A program made the position numbers and the translations under genes. 64,000 nucleotides of DNA, from the NCBI RefSeq assembly GCF_963677195.1, contig NZ_OY781918.1:3212923-3276922 (forward strand). Reading direction: 5' to 3'. Positions 55,104 to 64,000 of this stretch are shown piece after piece. The stretch is from an uncultured Marinifilum sp. Its GTDB lineage: Bacteria; Bacteroidota; Bacteroidia; Bacteroidales; Marinifilaceae. Below the pieces are notes generated by a model. The model was not told the DNA's origin and searched no databases. It worked only from the letters and a program-made list of their open reading frames with translations. Within the stretch, counting starts at the first letter, position 1, and each line of letters begins with the position of its first letter.

Positions 55104-55142
55104 AAAATTGGTCCTTAAAATTTAATTTTAAGGACCAATTTT
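55104..55142. terminator. Bidirectional terminator, 39-bp near-perfect palindrome
   Basis: The 19-bp arms of AAAATTGGTCCTTAAAATT and its complement flank a single T. It serves the convergent activator and TerB-like genes. Confidence 0.85.
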
Positions 55143-55157
55143 AATTTGTTACTGTTC

Positions 55158-55559
55158 TTACCTATAATATTCTTTCTTTTCAAATTGCTTAAGCTTGTCG
55201 ATATCACGCTGAAAGCGTTCCATTAAATCTTCAGAAAAAGAATTAATTAATTTCATTTCTTTGGGTTTAATTCCTTCGCTGGCTTTGGCAACAATTTTCA
55301 TGGCACTTATAAATTCCTCATATTGGGGTGCCGGGCCATATACATGGCAAAAATTAATTACTTTATTGTAGATTTCTTCAACAGACGAATTGTGTGACTC
55401 TTCAAATTCGAAAGACCATAATATTTCTTTGCCTAAAGCATGATCCTTTAGTAATTGTATTAGTCTTTCTTTTTCTTCTTTTTGAATTACTCCATCGGCT
55501 TTAGCAATTGCATAAAGTAACTCGCCGAATATTTCGTATAATTTCTCTTCTTTTCTCAT
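55158..55559 (-). CDS. TerB-like helical protein
   Basis: The 133-residue all-alpha protein has a TerB/DjlA-like acidic signature near the N-terminus (GELLYAIAKADGVIQKEEKERLIQLL) and a second similar unit (FISAMKIVAKASEGIKPKEMKLI). TerB-like domains bind divalent metals and are linked to stress or tellurite responses; the exact role here is unknown. It appears to be a single-gene unit. Confidence 0.7.
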   Translation of the reverse strand: MRKEEKLYEIFGELLYAIAKADGVIQKEEKERLIQLLKDHALGKEILWSFEFEESHNSSVEEIYNKVINFCHVYGPAPQYEEFISAMKIVAKASEGIKPKEMKLINSFSEDLMERFQRDIDKLKQFEKKEYYR

Positions 55560-55639
55560 TTTTTATCCTTTAAATTCGACAATAAATTTTCCCCAAGTAT
55601 AAGTTACTAAAATTGAGCGAGAAATAAAGAATGTAATTT

Positions 55640-56746
55640 TTACTCTATAATCGAATTGCTAACATCAATTTGTGTGTCGGAATGCATCGATATGGCCGGA
55701 TAAACAGGATACCAAGAACCTCCAATATTGTTTTGAATTATGGAATTGTTAATTTTAATATCTCCAGAATGATCATTGGTAACAAAAAATATTGCAGATC
55801 CATGCTGTTCAACTTCATTGTATTCTATTAACGAACCTGATATGTTTAAACTCATGGTATTGCCATCATTGTAAATTGCACCACCGCTTCCTCCACCAGG
55901 AGTGTCCGATTGTGCCGGATTGCCACCCTTACCAATGGCTTTGTTGTATGAAAAAAGACTGTTGATAATTGTCCACGATACTCCAATACTGCTTATGGCT
56001 CCACCATTCGAACCTATGTTTCCATAGCCTTCGGCACCGCCAAATGTGCAATTTACAACATATACAGCTTTGTTTTCAAACTGACTAAATACTCGAACAG
56101 CTCCACCGCCAACATCAGGACCTAAATTGGCACATACATTATTAAAGAAGCGGCAGTTTACCATTTTAAAGCGACCTCCACGAACCCAAATAGCACCACC
56201 TCCGTCAAATTCTTTTTCCGATTGAGAGTTGCCATTAATAAAAGTCAGATTTTGTACTGTTAATTTTGGATGATCCTGATTCTGACAATGCGAAGTAGTC
56301 CAATGTTGATTCTCATCGCAAGTGTTCATATATAAAATGCGGGTTTTTCCTTCGCCACTAAGAGTTACAAGCCCGCCGCCATCAATTACTATTTCTTTGC
56401 TGGCATCGTTAAAAATTTTTGCTGCCTCTTTTAGTTTAATAGTGATTGGCTCTGTTCCGCAATCAAAAACAATTTTCCCACCTTTGGCAACCGCATCAAT
56501 AAAGGCCTGTGCGGTACAACTTTCGGGAGTACCATCCCCAATAATCTGGTCGGGCTCTGATACATCTTCAAGAGCTGCTTCTAAAGGAATGGGAGAGTTT
56601 CCATTTGGGTTTCCAGCATCAGGATACTCATCTGAAAATACAATTAATTCTTGTTCTAGATTTACATTTTCATGATCCTTGGAAGAACAAGCTACAACAG
56701 TAAAAAGAAAAGCAAAAAAGACAGCATGTTTGAATTTCACTAGCAT
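55640..56746 (-). CDS. Secreted right-handed beta-helix lipoprotein
   Basis: The 368-residue lipoprotein has lipobox VVAC (Cys20), then an acidic Pro/Asn-rich linker to about residue 70 and a parallel beta-helix. Repeats of the polymorphic membrane-protein type occur: LTVQNLTFINGNS, GGAIWVRGGRFKMVNCRFFNN, GGAVRV, GGAISS and GGAIYNDGNTMSLNISGSLIEYN. Such proteins are surface adhesins or polysaccharide-binding or cleaving proteins. No lyase active site was identified. It is not linked to a polysaccharide locus here. Confidence 0.75.
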   Translation of the reverse strand: MLVKFKHAVFFAFLFTVVACSSKDHENVNLEQELIVFSDEYPDAGNPNGNSPIPLEAALEDVSEPDQIIGDGTPESCTAQAFIDAVAKGGKIVFDCGTEPITIKLKEAAKIFNDASKEIVIDGGGLVTLSGEGKTRILYMNTCDENQHWTTSHCQNQDHPKLTVQNLTFINGNSQSEKEFDGGGAIWVRGGRFKMVNCRFFNNVCANLGPDVGGGAVRVFSQFENKAVYVVNCTFGGAEGYGNIGSNGGAISSIGVSWTIINSLFSYNKAIGKGGNPAQSDTPGGGSGGAIYNDGNTMSLNISGSLIEYNEVEQHGSAIFFVTNDHSGDIKINNSIIQNNIGGSWYPVYPAISMHSDTQIDVSNSIIE

Positions 56747-56875
56747 AAATTTTTTCTATTTTAATATGTATAGAGCTAAGACGCTCCAATTTCATTAAAA
56801 CGGAAAAATCAATTGGAAATTATATCAGATATAAATAAAAATTAAGCTGATTTGTAAAGTGAAAAGAGAATTGGT

Positions 56876-57391
56876 TTATGCCGATTTAGAAATTGCTTTA
56901 AGAATTCTCTTTGCTCTGACACAATATCCTGCGGTTCCATTTTCTAATCCTTCCTCAATAATAAGAGCTAGTTCGTTTTGAATATCAGGCTCGCATAAAG
57001 AAAAGTTATACAGAATTTGCATGGCGTAAATTTTAAGTGCTACGGCCGATGTACCAGAAAGTAAGAGATCGAAGCAGTGATTAATGAATTCTCCCGAGAT
57101 ATTTTCAGGCAGAGGTTCCAGACTAACGAGTTTAAGAAATTGTCGACTCTTGCTTTCATTATCAAGATTGGGAATCAATTCAATCATTTTGGGAATATAC
57201 AATCTTACCAAATCTGGAGCCACATCGTAAACTTTATCCATTAACCAGGTAGCTCTCCAGGAGTGTTTTTTATCGCTTAGGCAAATATCCCAAAGGCTTT
57301 CTATGTATTTTGGATTTTCGGCAATGCTTTGAGCAACTAATATAGCCTCTTCCTTAACAGGAAAAGGATCGAGTAATTTTTCTAAATTCAT
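56876..57391 (-). CDS. HEAT-like helical-repeat protein of unknown function
   Basis: The 171-residue protein is entirely helical, with repeating helix pairs typical of HEAT/armadillo folds (WRATWLMDKVYDVAPDLV, LLLSGTSAVALKIYAMQILYNFSL, LENGTAGYCVRAKRILKAI). No enzyme motif is visible. It follows the threonine dehydratase gene by 12 nt on the same strand, so the two are probably co-transcribed, but no functional link is evident. Confidence 0.6.
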   Translation of the reverse strand: MNLEKLLDPFPVKEEAILVAQSIAENPKYIESLWDICLSDKKHSWRATWLMDKVYDVAPDLVRLYIPKMIELIPNLDNESKSRQFLKLVSLEPLPENISGEFINHCFDLLLSGTSAVALKIYAMQILYNFSLCEPDIQNELALIIEEGLENGTAGYCVRAKRILKAISKSA

Positions 57392-57403
57392 ATCCGAATA
57401 TTA

Positions 57404-58345
57404 TTAAAATGGCAATTTATTTAATTGCACATTTCCACCCGAAAGAATGATGCCAACTTTTTTTCCCTGGTAATTTTTTTTGTCTTTTAGTAAGGCGGCA
57501 AGAGCGACGGCACTCGATGGCTCTACAACAATCTTCATTCGCTCCCAAATTAAACGCATGGCATCAATAATTTCTTTTTCTTCCACACGAATAATCTCTT
57601 TTACATGTTCCTTAATAATTGGGAAAGTTTTATCTCCAAGCGAAGTTAGTAATCCATCTGCTATGGTCTGAGGATTCGTTTGTGGTACAATTTCACCTTT
57701 TTGTAAAGATTGCCAGGCATCATCAGCTCCCAAGGGTTCGCCAGCAATTACTTTTGTTTGTGGAGAAAAATGATGCGCAGCCATAGCCGTACCAGCTAAT
57801 AAACCACCACCTCCAACCGGAGCAAAAATTGCATCTAAATTATTCTGCTCTTCAATTAATTCCATTGCAGCGGTTCCTTGTCCTTCTATAACCTGATAAT
57901 TGTTATAAGGGTGCAGGAAAATAGCTCCTGTTTTGTTTACAATATCGTTTAAAGTTGTTTCTCTGGCTTCGAGAGTAGGAGTGCACTCAATTACTTCTCC
58001 TCCATATCCTTTAACAGCGGTTTTTTTTATTTCGGGTGCGTTAGATGGCATTACAACATAAGCCTTAATTCCTTGCAATTTAGCAGCAAGAGCCAATGCT
58101 TGTGCAAAATTGCCTGAAGAGTGGGTTGCCACACCAAATTCTTTTGCTGTTGCCGATAATTGAAGTATTGCATTGGTGGCACCACGCATTTTAAAAGCAC
58201 CCATTTTTTGAAAATTCTCACATTTAAAATAGATTTCGACACCTGCAATTTCATTTATCAGTTGAGAACTCATAATTGGAGTTCTGTGAACAAAAGGTTT
58301 TATTCTTTGCTGTGTTTCCTGTAAATTTTCTTTTGTAATTTTCAT
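57404..58345 (-). CDS. PLP-dependent threonine/serine dehydratase
   Basis: This 313-residue fold-type II PLP enzyme has Schiff-base Lys52 (GAFKMRGA), the phosphate-binding glycine loop APVGGGGLLAGTA and the aromatic-ring Ser near GIILSGGN. It probably deaminates L-threonine to 2-oxobutyrate or serine to pyruvate, or acts as a serine racemase. It lacks the C-terminal ACT-like regulatory domain of biosynthetic IlvA, so a catabolic or racemase type is more likely. Confidence 0.85.
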   Translation of the reverse strand: MKITKENLQETQQRIKPFVHRTPIMSSQLINEIAGVEIYFKCENFQKMGAFKMRGATNAILQLSATAKEFGVATHSSGNFAQALALAAKLQGIKAYVVMPSNAPEIKKTAVKGYGGEVIECTPTLEARETTLNDIVNKTGAIFLHPYNNYQVIEGQGTAAMELIEEQNNLDAIFAPVGGGGLLAGTAMAAHHFSPQTKVIAGEPLGADDAWQSLQKGEIVPQTNPQTIADGLLTSLGDKTFPIIKEHVKEIIRVEEKEIIDAMRLIWERMKIVVEPSSAVALAALLKDKKNYQGKKVGIILSGGNVQLNKLPF

Positions 58346-58653
58346 TTTGTTGGGTGTTTGGTTAGTTCTAGCTTAGTGAGTCTTATTTTGAGTGCTACAT
58401 TTTATGCACATTTATTTTCTTGAATACTTAAAGGCAAAGAATATTATATGCAAAAGCTTAATTTAGGAATTCTCCCTTTTTAGGGGAGATGCCGACAGGT
58501 AGAGGAGTGTATTTAATTTTTTTATTATTTCATCCTTTAGTCTGTCGACAGTTTCCCTAAGAGGGAAACATTCATACAGAAGCGTATAGACTTTATAATT
58601 AAACAATTCAATATTTGTGTATAAAGTCGCCTAAGTAAGACTCTCAAAATAAA
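58346..58653. other. 308-bp intergenic region downstream of hemL
   Basis: The region contains the REP-like element at 58471-58569 and the promoter area of the dehydratase operon. No coding frame was recognised. Confidence 0.5.
58471..58569. repeat. REP-like inverted pair of short hairpin elements
   Basis: A unit with hairpin TCTCCC / GGGGAGA followed by TGCCGACAGGTAGAGGAG is mirrored, in reverse orientation, by GTTTCCC-loop-GGGAAAC followed by TGTCGACAGACTAAAGG (read on the minus strand). The two head-to-head units resemble BIME/REP elements seen in many Bacteroidota genomes. No transposase is nearby. Confidence 0.5.
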
Positions 58654-59946
58654 TTATTTCATAGCCTCTAAAGACTCTTTAGCAGCCTGAATTGTTTTAT
58701 CCAGCATTTCGTAAGTTAATGAATTCGATAAGAAATAACTCTCGAATGATGATGGTGGCAAATAGATTCCTCGCTTCAGCATTTCATGGAAGAATTTCGG
58801 AAATTTTTCGTTGTTACCAGTTGCTGCAGTTTCAAAATCAACAACGTCAACATCCGTAAAGAAAATGCTAATCATCGATCCACAACGATTTATTCTGTAA
58901 TCAAAGCCCGAAGCTTTAAAAACCTGATCTAAGCCTTTGTGCAGATATTCTGTTTTATCGGCAAGCTCAGTGTAAACTTCAGGATTATTATTTAACTGAT
59001 TTAATAGGGTATAACCAGCAATCATAGCTATAGGATTACCCGATAAGGTTCCTGCCTGATAAACAGGACCTGCGGGTGATACTACATCCATAATTTTACT
59101 TGATCCGGCATAAGCACCAACAGGCATGCCACCTCCAATTACTTTCCCGAAAGTCATTAAATCGGCTTTTACACCAAAATATTCCTGAGCACCACCTTTA
59201 GCTAAACGGAAACCAGACATTACTTCGTCAAAAATTAAAAGAATGCCTTCTTTATCACATAGTTCTCGTAAATCTTCTAAAAATCCTTTTTTAGGACGCA
59301 CACAACCCATATTACCTGCAATTGCTTCTACAATAATAGCCGCAACTTCACCTTTGTTATCTTCAACAACTTGTTTTACATCTTCAATATCGTTGTACTT
59401 GGCAGTTAAAGTATCGTTAGCAGTTCCCGGAGTTACACCTGGTGAATTAGGCATTCCAAAAGTACTGGCACCACTTCCTGCTTTTATTAGGAAAGAATCA
59501 GCATGACCGTGATAACAACCTTCAAATTTAATAAATTTGTTTTTTCCGGTATAACCTCTGGCAACACGAATGGCGCTCATACACGCTTCGGTACCCGAGT
59601 TTACCATTCTTACCTTATCGATATTAGGAACCATATCAACAATAAGCTTGGCAATTTTAACTTCTAATTCGGTAGGAGCGCCAAAAGAAGTAGAGTTTTC
59701 TACTTTAGCCTTTATTGCCTCAATTACTTGTTCCTGAGCATGTCCTAAAATCATTGGACCCCACGAAGAAATAAAATCGATGTACTCGTTTCCATCTACA
59801 TCGGTAAGTATGCTTCCTTTTGCTTTTTCGATAAAAACAGGAGTTCCACCAACTGAATTAAATGCTCTCACCGGAGAGTTTACACCTCCGGGAATGTATT
59901 TGTTAGCTTCGGTAAATAGTTCCGAGCTTCTTTTGTATTGATACAT
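58654..59946 (-). CDS. hemL: Glutamate-1-semialdehyde 2,1-aminomutase
   Basis: The 430-residue PLP enzyme converts glutamate-1-semialdehyde to 5-aminolevulinate, the second step after HemA. Schiff-base Lys268 lies in [17 protein letters not shown], and the start [16 protein letters not shown] is diagnostic. It is 10 nt after hemD in a two-gene unit separate from the main hem run. Confidence 0.96.
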   Translation of the reverse strand: MYQYKRSSELFTEANKYIPGGVNSPVRAFNSVGGTPVFIEKAKGSILTDVDGNEYIDFISSWGPMILGHAQEQVIEAIKAKVENSTSFGAPTELEVKIAKLIVDMVPNIDKVRMVNSGTEACMSAIRVARGYTGKNKFIKFEGCYHGHADSFLIKAGSGASTFGMPNSPGVTPGTANDTLTAKYNDIEDVKQVVEDNKGEVAAIIVEAIAGNMGCVRPKKGFLEDLRELCDKEGILLIFDEVMSGFRLAKGGAQEYFGVKADLMTFGKVIGGGMPVGAYAGSSKIMDVVSPAGPVYQAGTLSGNPIAMIAGYTLLNQLNNNPEVYTELADKTEYLHKGLDQVFKASGFDYRINRCGSMISIFFTDVDVVDFETAATGNNEKFPKFFHEMLKRGIYLPPSSFESYFLSNSLTYEMLDKTIQAAKESLEAMK

Positions 59947-59956
59947 ATTGTGTGAT

Positions 59957-60661
59957 TTAATAATTTAAATATTCTTTGCAAATTTCGAGCATAGATTTAA
60001 TATTTGCCGTATCCGACATTACCACGTGCTCGGTATAATCTAAAAGTTTAACAGCCGATGAGTGCCCAATGGCTATGCATGGAACAGGATTGCTAAGCTT
60101 GTATTTTTTAAAAAAACTATTTACAGCACTCGGACTGCAAAAGCAAATGGCATCGAAGAGATCAATATTAATATCTGGTTGAACCAATTTTGTTTGATAA
60201 CACTCGATTTCCTGATAATCGATTTCCTGATCTTGAAAAAAATTAACAATTGTATTTTTACGAATATTTCCGCAAAAATAGGTGTAAGATTCTTCTTTGT
60301 TTTGAGCCATTAATTTGACCAGTGCCCTTGCATTATGTGAAGATGGCACAATGGCATGCAGACCTGATTTTTCGAGTTGGGCAGCGGTTTTTAAACCTAC
60401 TGCATATATTTTTTTATCCTCATTTATTGATATTTGGGATAAAATAGGAAGTAAGCTCTTAACCGCATTTCGGCTGGTAAATATCCAGGCAGAATTGGGT
60501 TTAGAATTGATATTCTCAATTTCGCACGATTTAAGTTCATTTATTTTAATTGTGATAAAAGGATAATCGCTTAAAGATAAACCTAAATCTTTACCGAATT
60601 CGTAATGAGATTCTGATAGAGAACGTGTGAAGAGTATTTTTTTGGGTTTAACAGATGTCAT
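59957..60661 (-). CDS. hemD: Uroporphyrinogen-III synthase
   Basis: The 234-residue enzyme of the poorly conserved HemD family cyclises hydroxymethylbilane. It has two similar alpha/beta halves, with [13 protein letters not shown] in the first and [16 protein letters not shown] then [16 protein letters not shown] in the second, typical positions for the family. It is the last step before the branch to haem, siroheme and cobalamin. It precedes hemL by 10 nt. Confidence 0.88.
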   Translation of the reverse strand: MTSVKPKKILFTRSLSESHYEFGKDLGLSLSDYPFITIKINELKSCEIENINSKPNSAWIFTSRNAVKSLLPILSQISINEDKKIYAVGLKTAAQLEKSGLHAIVPSSHNARALVKLMAQNKEESYTYFCGNIRKNTIVNFFQDQEIDYQEIECYQTKLVQPDINIDLFDAICFCSPSAVNSFFKKYKLSNPVPCIAIGHSSAVKLLDYTEHVVMSDTANIKSMLEICKEYLNY

Positions 60662-61050
60662 TTTTCGCTATACTATTTTAATATCAATTATTCATAGCCT
60701 AATGCCGATAGATAATGAAATAGTCAAAAATGAATCGGTATTATTAGTTTTCTGAGCTAACAAATTTAACAAATCCAAGCAGCTTTTTATATTCTTATGG
60801 CAATAAAATTAGCAATGTATTGATTATGAGAGAAACCAGATTGATTCGCCCTTTTTATTTAATTAATTATTGATTTTTTAAGCTTAAAAATTAGTAATCT
60901 GTTTGGCAAGTCTTAATAGCTTTTATACTTTTAATGTCCTAAACAAAGACAAGTGCTTTAAGTTTATTTAAGAATAAAAACAGGCCTTTTAAGGAAAGCA
61001 TATTATAAAAATGCAATTGTGTTTATATTTCTTGTTTAAGTAAGAGAATT
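60662..61050. other. 389-bp divergent intergenic region
   Basis: The A/T-rich region between hemD and the relA-type gene should contain both promoters. No exact TAnnTTTG, hairpin or RNA gene was recognised. Confidence 0.35.
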
Positions 61051-63246
61051 ATGATAGAAAATAATAGGGAAGAGGAAAGAAGACAGATATTATACAGGTA
61101 TAAACATTTATTAAAAACCTGCGGAAATATAATTTCAAGAGCAGATATTAAATTGATTAGAAAAGCCTTCGATTTAAGTCTGGAAGATCATGAAGGAGAG
61201 AGACGTAGCAATGGCGATCCGGCCATATACAGGTCTCTTTCGGTAGCTCAGATTACAGTAGAGGAATTAGGACTGGGAAGAACTTCGCTTATTTGTGCGT
61301 TATTATACGATATTGTTCAAAAAGAACGTATTAATATAGATGAGATTACTGAGCTTTTTGGGTCTAAAGTGGCTCAAATTATTCAGGGCTTGGTAAAAGT
61401 AACAAATATTTATAATCAGAATCTTACTCAGCATACCGATAATTTTAGAAAACTATTACTAAGTTTTGCCGACGATGTGCGGGTAGTTCTTATAATATTA
61501 GCCGATCGTTTGTTCCACATAAGAAATATGGAGCATAAAAGCGTTGAGGAGCAGCAATTACTGGCAAAGGAAATTGAGTTTTTGTATATTCCATTGGCTC
61601 ATCGATTGGGAATGTATAATGTTAAATCTGATATGGAAGATTTAGCTTTGCGTTACCTTCAGCCTGATACTTATTTCGAAATTGTTCAGAAACTGAAAGA
61701 TTCGGAAGAGCAGCGACAACAATTTATTCAGGATTTTATTGATCCAATAAAACATGAGCTTAATAAATTAGGTTTAAAATATAAGGTGAAGGCTCGTACA
61801 AAAACTGTAGCCTCTATTCTTCATAAAATGAAGAAAAAACAGGTCGAATTCGAAGAGGTTTACGATATTTTTGCTGTGCGCATTATTTTAAAAACGTCGC
61901 ATAAAAAAGAAAAATCGGAATGTTGGAAAGTTTATTCTGCTGTTAGCGATTTGTATCGCCCAAATCCGGAAAGGTTAAGAGATTGGATTACCATACCAAA
62001 ATCGAATGGTTATGAGTCTTTGCACACAACAGTGTTAGGACCAAAAAATCGTTGGGTCGAAGTTCAGATTCGAACTAAAAGAATGAATAAAATTGCTGAA
62101 CAGGGTTTTGCAGCTCACTGGAAATATAAAGGTGGAAAAGCAGAAGGAGGACTGGATAACTGGCTACAGGATATTCGTGAAGTATTAGAAAGTCAGGAAG
62201 GTAACTCAATTGACTTAATTGATAAGTTTAAGGCCGATTTATACAATAAAGAAATATATGTATTTACTCCTAAAGGAGATTTAAAACAACTTCCGGCTGG
62301 TGCTACTTTACTCGATTTTGCCTATTCGATACACTCCGATTTGGGCGGAAAGTGTATTGGTGGAACAGTAAACCAAAGAAATGTTTCGATTCGTCAGGTT
62401 TTGAGAAATGGCGATCAGGTAGCAATAACTACTTCGAACACACAAAAAGCCAAATCCGACTGGCTGAATTTTGTGGTTACAACCAAGGCGAAGAATAAAA
62501 TTCGCCAGTCGATGAAAGAAGAGATGCTGAAAGAAGCAGATCTGGGTAAGGAAGCTTTAAAACGCAGAATGAAAAACTGGAAAATTGATTTCTGCGATGA
62601 GAATATCCGTAAACTTATGAATACTTACAAATACAAGTTAGCTGTTGATTTGTATTATGGCATTGCGACAGAACTTCACGACTTATCTGAAATTAAGGAA
62701 GTGTTAACCCGAGAAGAGGTTGAAACCGCAAAAGTAAGTCCTGAAGATATGCCCGACTACTCGAAACGAAAAGTAGAAGGAGAAGGAGAGGATGTCCTGA
62801 TTGTAGATCAGAACATTGCAAATGTAGATTATACGCTGGCAAAATGTTGTAATCCAATTTTCGGGGATGATATTTTTGGTTTTGTAACCATAGGAAAAGG
62901 AATTAGTATTCATCGCGTAGGATGTTCGAATGCAAAAGAAATGCAGAGCAGATATCCGTATAGGGTAGTAAAAGCCAACTGGTCCGAAAAAGGTGCGGCA
63001 TCCTATCAGGCTGTTCTTCATATTATGGGCGACGATGAATTAGGGATGATGAGCAGTATCTCGGAGGTTATTACCAAAGATCTTCGGGTTCAGATGAGAT
63101 CAATATCTGTGGAATCAAATGCGGGTGTTTTTGAGGGTAATCTTACCGTAGTGGTTTCTAATATTGACCATTTAAATACATTAATCGTTAAATTAAAAAG
63201 AATTAAAGGGGTTCACAGAGTTTCTCGTTTCGATACAGCAAGCTAA
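61051..63246 (+). CDS. relA: RelA-type (p)ppGpp synthetase with degenerate hydrolase domain
   Basis: The 731-residue long RSH protein has an HD-hydrolase-like domain (about 25-180), synthetase domain (about 235-360, with VRIILKTS, SNGYESLHTTV and EVQIRT), TGS (about 405-465), a conserved Cys region (LAKCCNPIFGDDIFGFVT) and a C-terminal ACT domain. Key hydrolase residues are lost: the expected YxH is YRS (Arg61), HD is Tyr86-Asp87, and the following ED is Gln-Lys. It should therefore make but not degrade (p)ppGpp. The synthetase carries RLRD (308-311), closer to the RxKD form of bifunctional enzymes than to the ExDD of RelA. Confidence 0.88.
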   Translation: MIENNREEERRQILYRYKHLLKTCGNIISRADIKLIRKAFDLSLEDHEGERRSNGDPAIYRSLSVAQITVEELGLGRTSLICALLYDIVQKERINIDEITELFGSKVAQIIQGLVKVTNIYNQNLTQHTDNFRKLLLSFADDVRVVLIILADRLFHIRNMEHKSVEEQQLLAKEIEFLYIPLAHRLGMYNVKSDMEDLALRYLQPDTYFEIVQKLKDSEEQRQQFIQDFIDPIKHELNKLGLKYKVKARTKTVASILHKMKKKQVEFEEVYDIFAVRIILKTSHKKEKSECWKVYSAVSDLYRPNPERLRDWITIPKSNGYESLHTTVLGPKNRWVEVQIRTKRMNKIAEQGFAAHWKYKGGKAEGGLDNWLQDIREVLESQEGNSIDLIDKFKADLYNKEIYVFTPKGDLKQLPAGATLLDFAYSIHSDLGGKCIGGTVNQRNVSIRQVLRNGDQVAITTSNTQKAKSDWLNFVVTTKAKNKIRQSMKEEMLKEADLGKEALKRRMKNWKIDFCDENIRKLMNTYKYKLAVDLYYGIATELHDLSEIKEVLTREEVETAKVSPEDMPDYSKRKVEGEGEDVLIVDQNIANVDYTLAKCCNPIFGDDIFGFVTIGKGISIHRVGCSNAKEMQSRYPYRVVKANWSEKGAASYQAVLHIMGDDELGMMSSISEVITKDLRVQMRSISVESNAGVFEGNLTVVVSNIDHLNTLIVKLKRIKGVHRVSRFDTAS

Positions 63247-63263
63247 AATTTATTTATTATTTT

Positions 63264-63290
63264 GGGATTTCGAATTAAGTTCGGATTCCC
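63264..63290 (+). terminator. Probable hairpin terminator after relA
   Basis: GGGATTTCGAA and TTCGGATTCCC pair with one mismatch and one wobble around a 5-nt loop. No clean T run follows, so confidence is moderate. Confidence 0.45.
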
Positions 63291-63454
63291 AATAAATTAA
63301 TTTATCTGTTTACAGGTTTAAATCGTGATAAAAGTACATTATCATATTGCTAATATTAAAGCTTAAAATATTGTACCATCGGTAATAACAAAAGTTGTGA
63401 AAAATTGCTTGAAAATGTTCCTGCTTTCGTGATGTTTTATTTGTATTGATTCAG

Positions 63455-63462
63455 TATATTTG
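63455..63462 (+). promoter_or_regulatory. -7 promoter element of dnaX
   Basis: TATATTTG matches TAnnTTTG, 47 nt upstream of the dnaX ATG. Confidence 0.55.
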
Positions 63463-63509
63463 AAGCTCGAAAAAATGAAAATTAATCGTCTGACGATTTT
63501 AAATATTAT

Positions 63510-64000
63510 ATGGAGAATTTTATTGTTTCAGCTCGTAAATACCGTCCTTCTGCTTTCTCTACAGTAGTGGGTCAGGAGTCTATAACTACCACGCTTAAAA
63601 ATGCCATTAAAAACAATCATTTAGCTCACGCTTATTTATTTTGTGGTCCTAGGGGTGTTGGGAAAACTTCCTGTGCACGTATTTTTGCAAAAACAATAAA
63701 TTGCTCGAATATATCTGCCGATTTTGAAGCTTGTAATGAGTGTGAGTCTTGTAAAGCATTTAACGAAAATCGATCTTACAATATTCATGAGCTGGATGCG
63801 GCTTCGAATAACTCGGTTGATGATATTCGTACCTTAATAGATCAGGTTAGAATACCTCCTCAAATTGGTTCTTATAGTATCTATATTATCGACGAGGTTC
63901 ACATGTTATCGGCAGCGGCATTTAATGCATTTCTAAAAACATTGGAAGAACCACCTGCACATGCAATATTTGTGTTGGCAACTACCGAAAAACATAAAAT
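63510..64000 (+). CDS. dnaX: DNA polymerase III subunit gamma/tau (5' part, cut by window end)
   Basis: The first 163 codons of the clamp-loader ATPase are present. Visible are the N-terminal SARKYRPSAFSTVVGQE, Walker A GPRGVGKTS (about 45-53), four zinc-binding cysteines (CSN...CNECESC), the ASNNSVDDIR stretch, Walker B IIDEVHMLS and sensor I VLATTEKHK at the edge. It loads the sliding clamp at the replication fork. The rest lies outside the window. Confidence 0.96.
   Translation, partial: MENFIVSARKYRPSAFSTVVGQESITTTLKNAIKNNHLAHAYLFCGPRGVGKTSCARIFAKTINCSNISADFEACNECESCKAFNENRSYNIHELDAASNNSVDDIRTLIDQVRIPPQIGSYSIYIIDEVHMLSAAAFNAFLKTLEEPPAHAIFVLATTEKHK

Noticed and set aside
56322..56675. 117-codon open frame on the plus strand
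   Set aside because: Antisense to the beta-helix lipoprotein gene and low in credible protein features.
1..64000. CRISPR arrays, tRNA or rRNA genes, insertion sequences, prophage
   Set aside because: No regularly spaced repeats, tRNA-like cloverleafs, rRNA-like blocks, transposase or phage genes were recognised in any gap.

Overview
The window is AT-rich chromosomal DNA from a member of the Bacteroidota, most likely a free-living or marine anaerobe or facultative anaerobe of the Marinilabiliales/Marinifilaceae kind. The phylum call rests on the recurring -7 promoter motif TAnnTTTG, weak Shine-Dalgarno use, LytTR two-component pairs, lipoprotein RND adaptors, a NUDIX-type sugar regulator and an STAS-like small protein. 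The family-level guess is inference. No rRNA, tRNA, CRISPR array, insertion sequence or prophage was recognised.

Layout. (1) 0-6.4 kb: a TolC / adaptor / RND pump operon ending in a PII-like protein and a DUF2892 membrane protein. (2) 6.5-7.3 kb: a SEC-C protein. (3) 7.4-13 kb, minus strand: a reductive dehalogenase operon. Its order is outer-membrane channel, rdhA (Tat-exported corrinoid/Fe-S enzyme), rdhB (membrane anchor), rdhC (FMN-binding NosR-like membrane protein) and a previously unlisted 32-residue membrane peptide. A membrane-bound AraC-type regulator lies upstream. This is the most unusual content of the window. (4) 13.3-19 kb: a GreA/B-like protein, a DUF418 membrane protein, a TPR histidine kinase and a methyltransferase-ACT-HD operon. 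(5) 19.5-21.4 kb: secreted oligopeptidase F. (6) 21.5-27.6 kb: a mannitol/fructose utilisation locus (fructokinase, mannitol dehydrogenase, NCS1-type permease, outer-membrane protein) divergent from a NUDIX-type regulator, with 19-bp palindromic operators at both promoters. (7) 27.7-29 kb: peroxiredoxin and an STAS-like protein. (8) 29.2-35.7 kb: an AcrAB-TolC-type pump under a GbsR/MarR repressor with two matching 22-bp operators. (9) 35.8-43.4 kb: a LytS/LytTR two-component pair divergent from a third RND pump, with three 21-bp-spaced direct repeats between them. (10) 43.6-47.2 kb: a PHP-ACT-ACT fusion protein, small proteins and a YeeZ-like epimerase. (11) 47.4-52 kb: hemA-hemC-hemB-hemE. 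(12) 52.9-55.1 kb: a double-cubane-cluster reductase and its ATP-dependent activator. (13) 55-58.4 kb: TerB-like, beta-helix lipoprotein, helical-repeat protein and threonine dehydratase. (14) 58.6-60.7 kb: hemD-hemL. (15) 61-64 kb: a RelA-type (p)ppGpp synthetase with a degraded hydrolase site, then the start of dnaX, cut by the window end.

How the parts fit together. The two hem clusters supply uroporphyrinogen III by the C5 route, a precursor for haem and in principle for the corrinoid that RdhA needs, but no cobalamin biosynthesis genes are in the window. The reductive dehalogenase, the double-cubane reductase and the peroxiredoxin suggest an anaerobic lifestyle with some oxygen tolerance. 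Three separately regulated RND pumps in the first 43 kb point to heavy chemical exposure.
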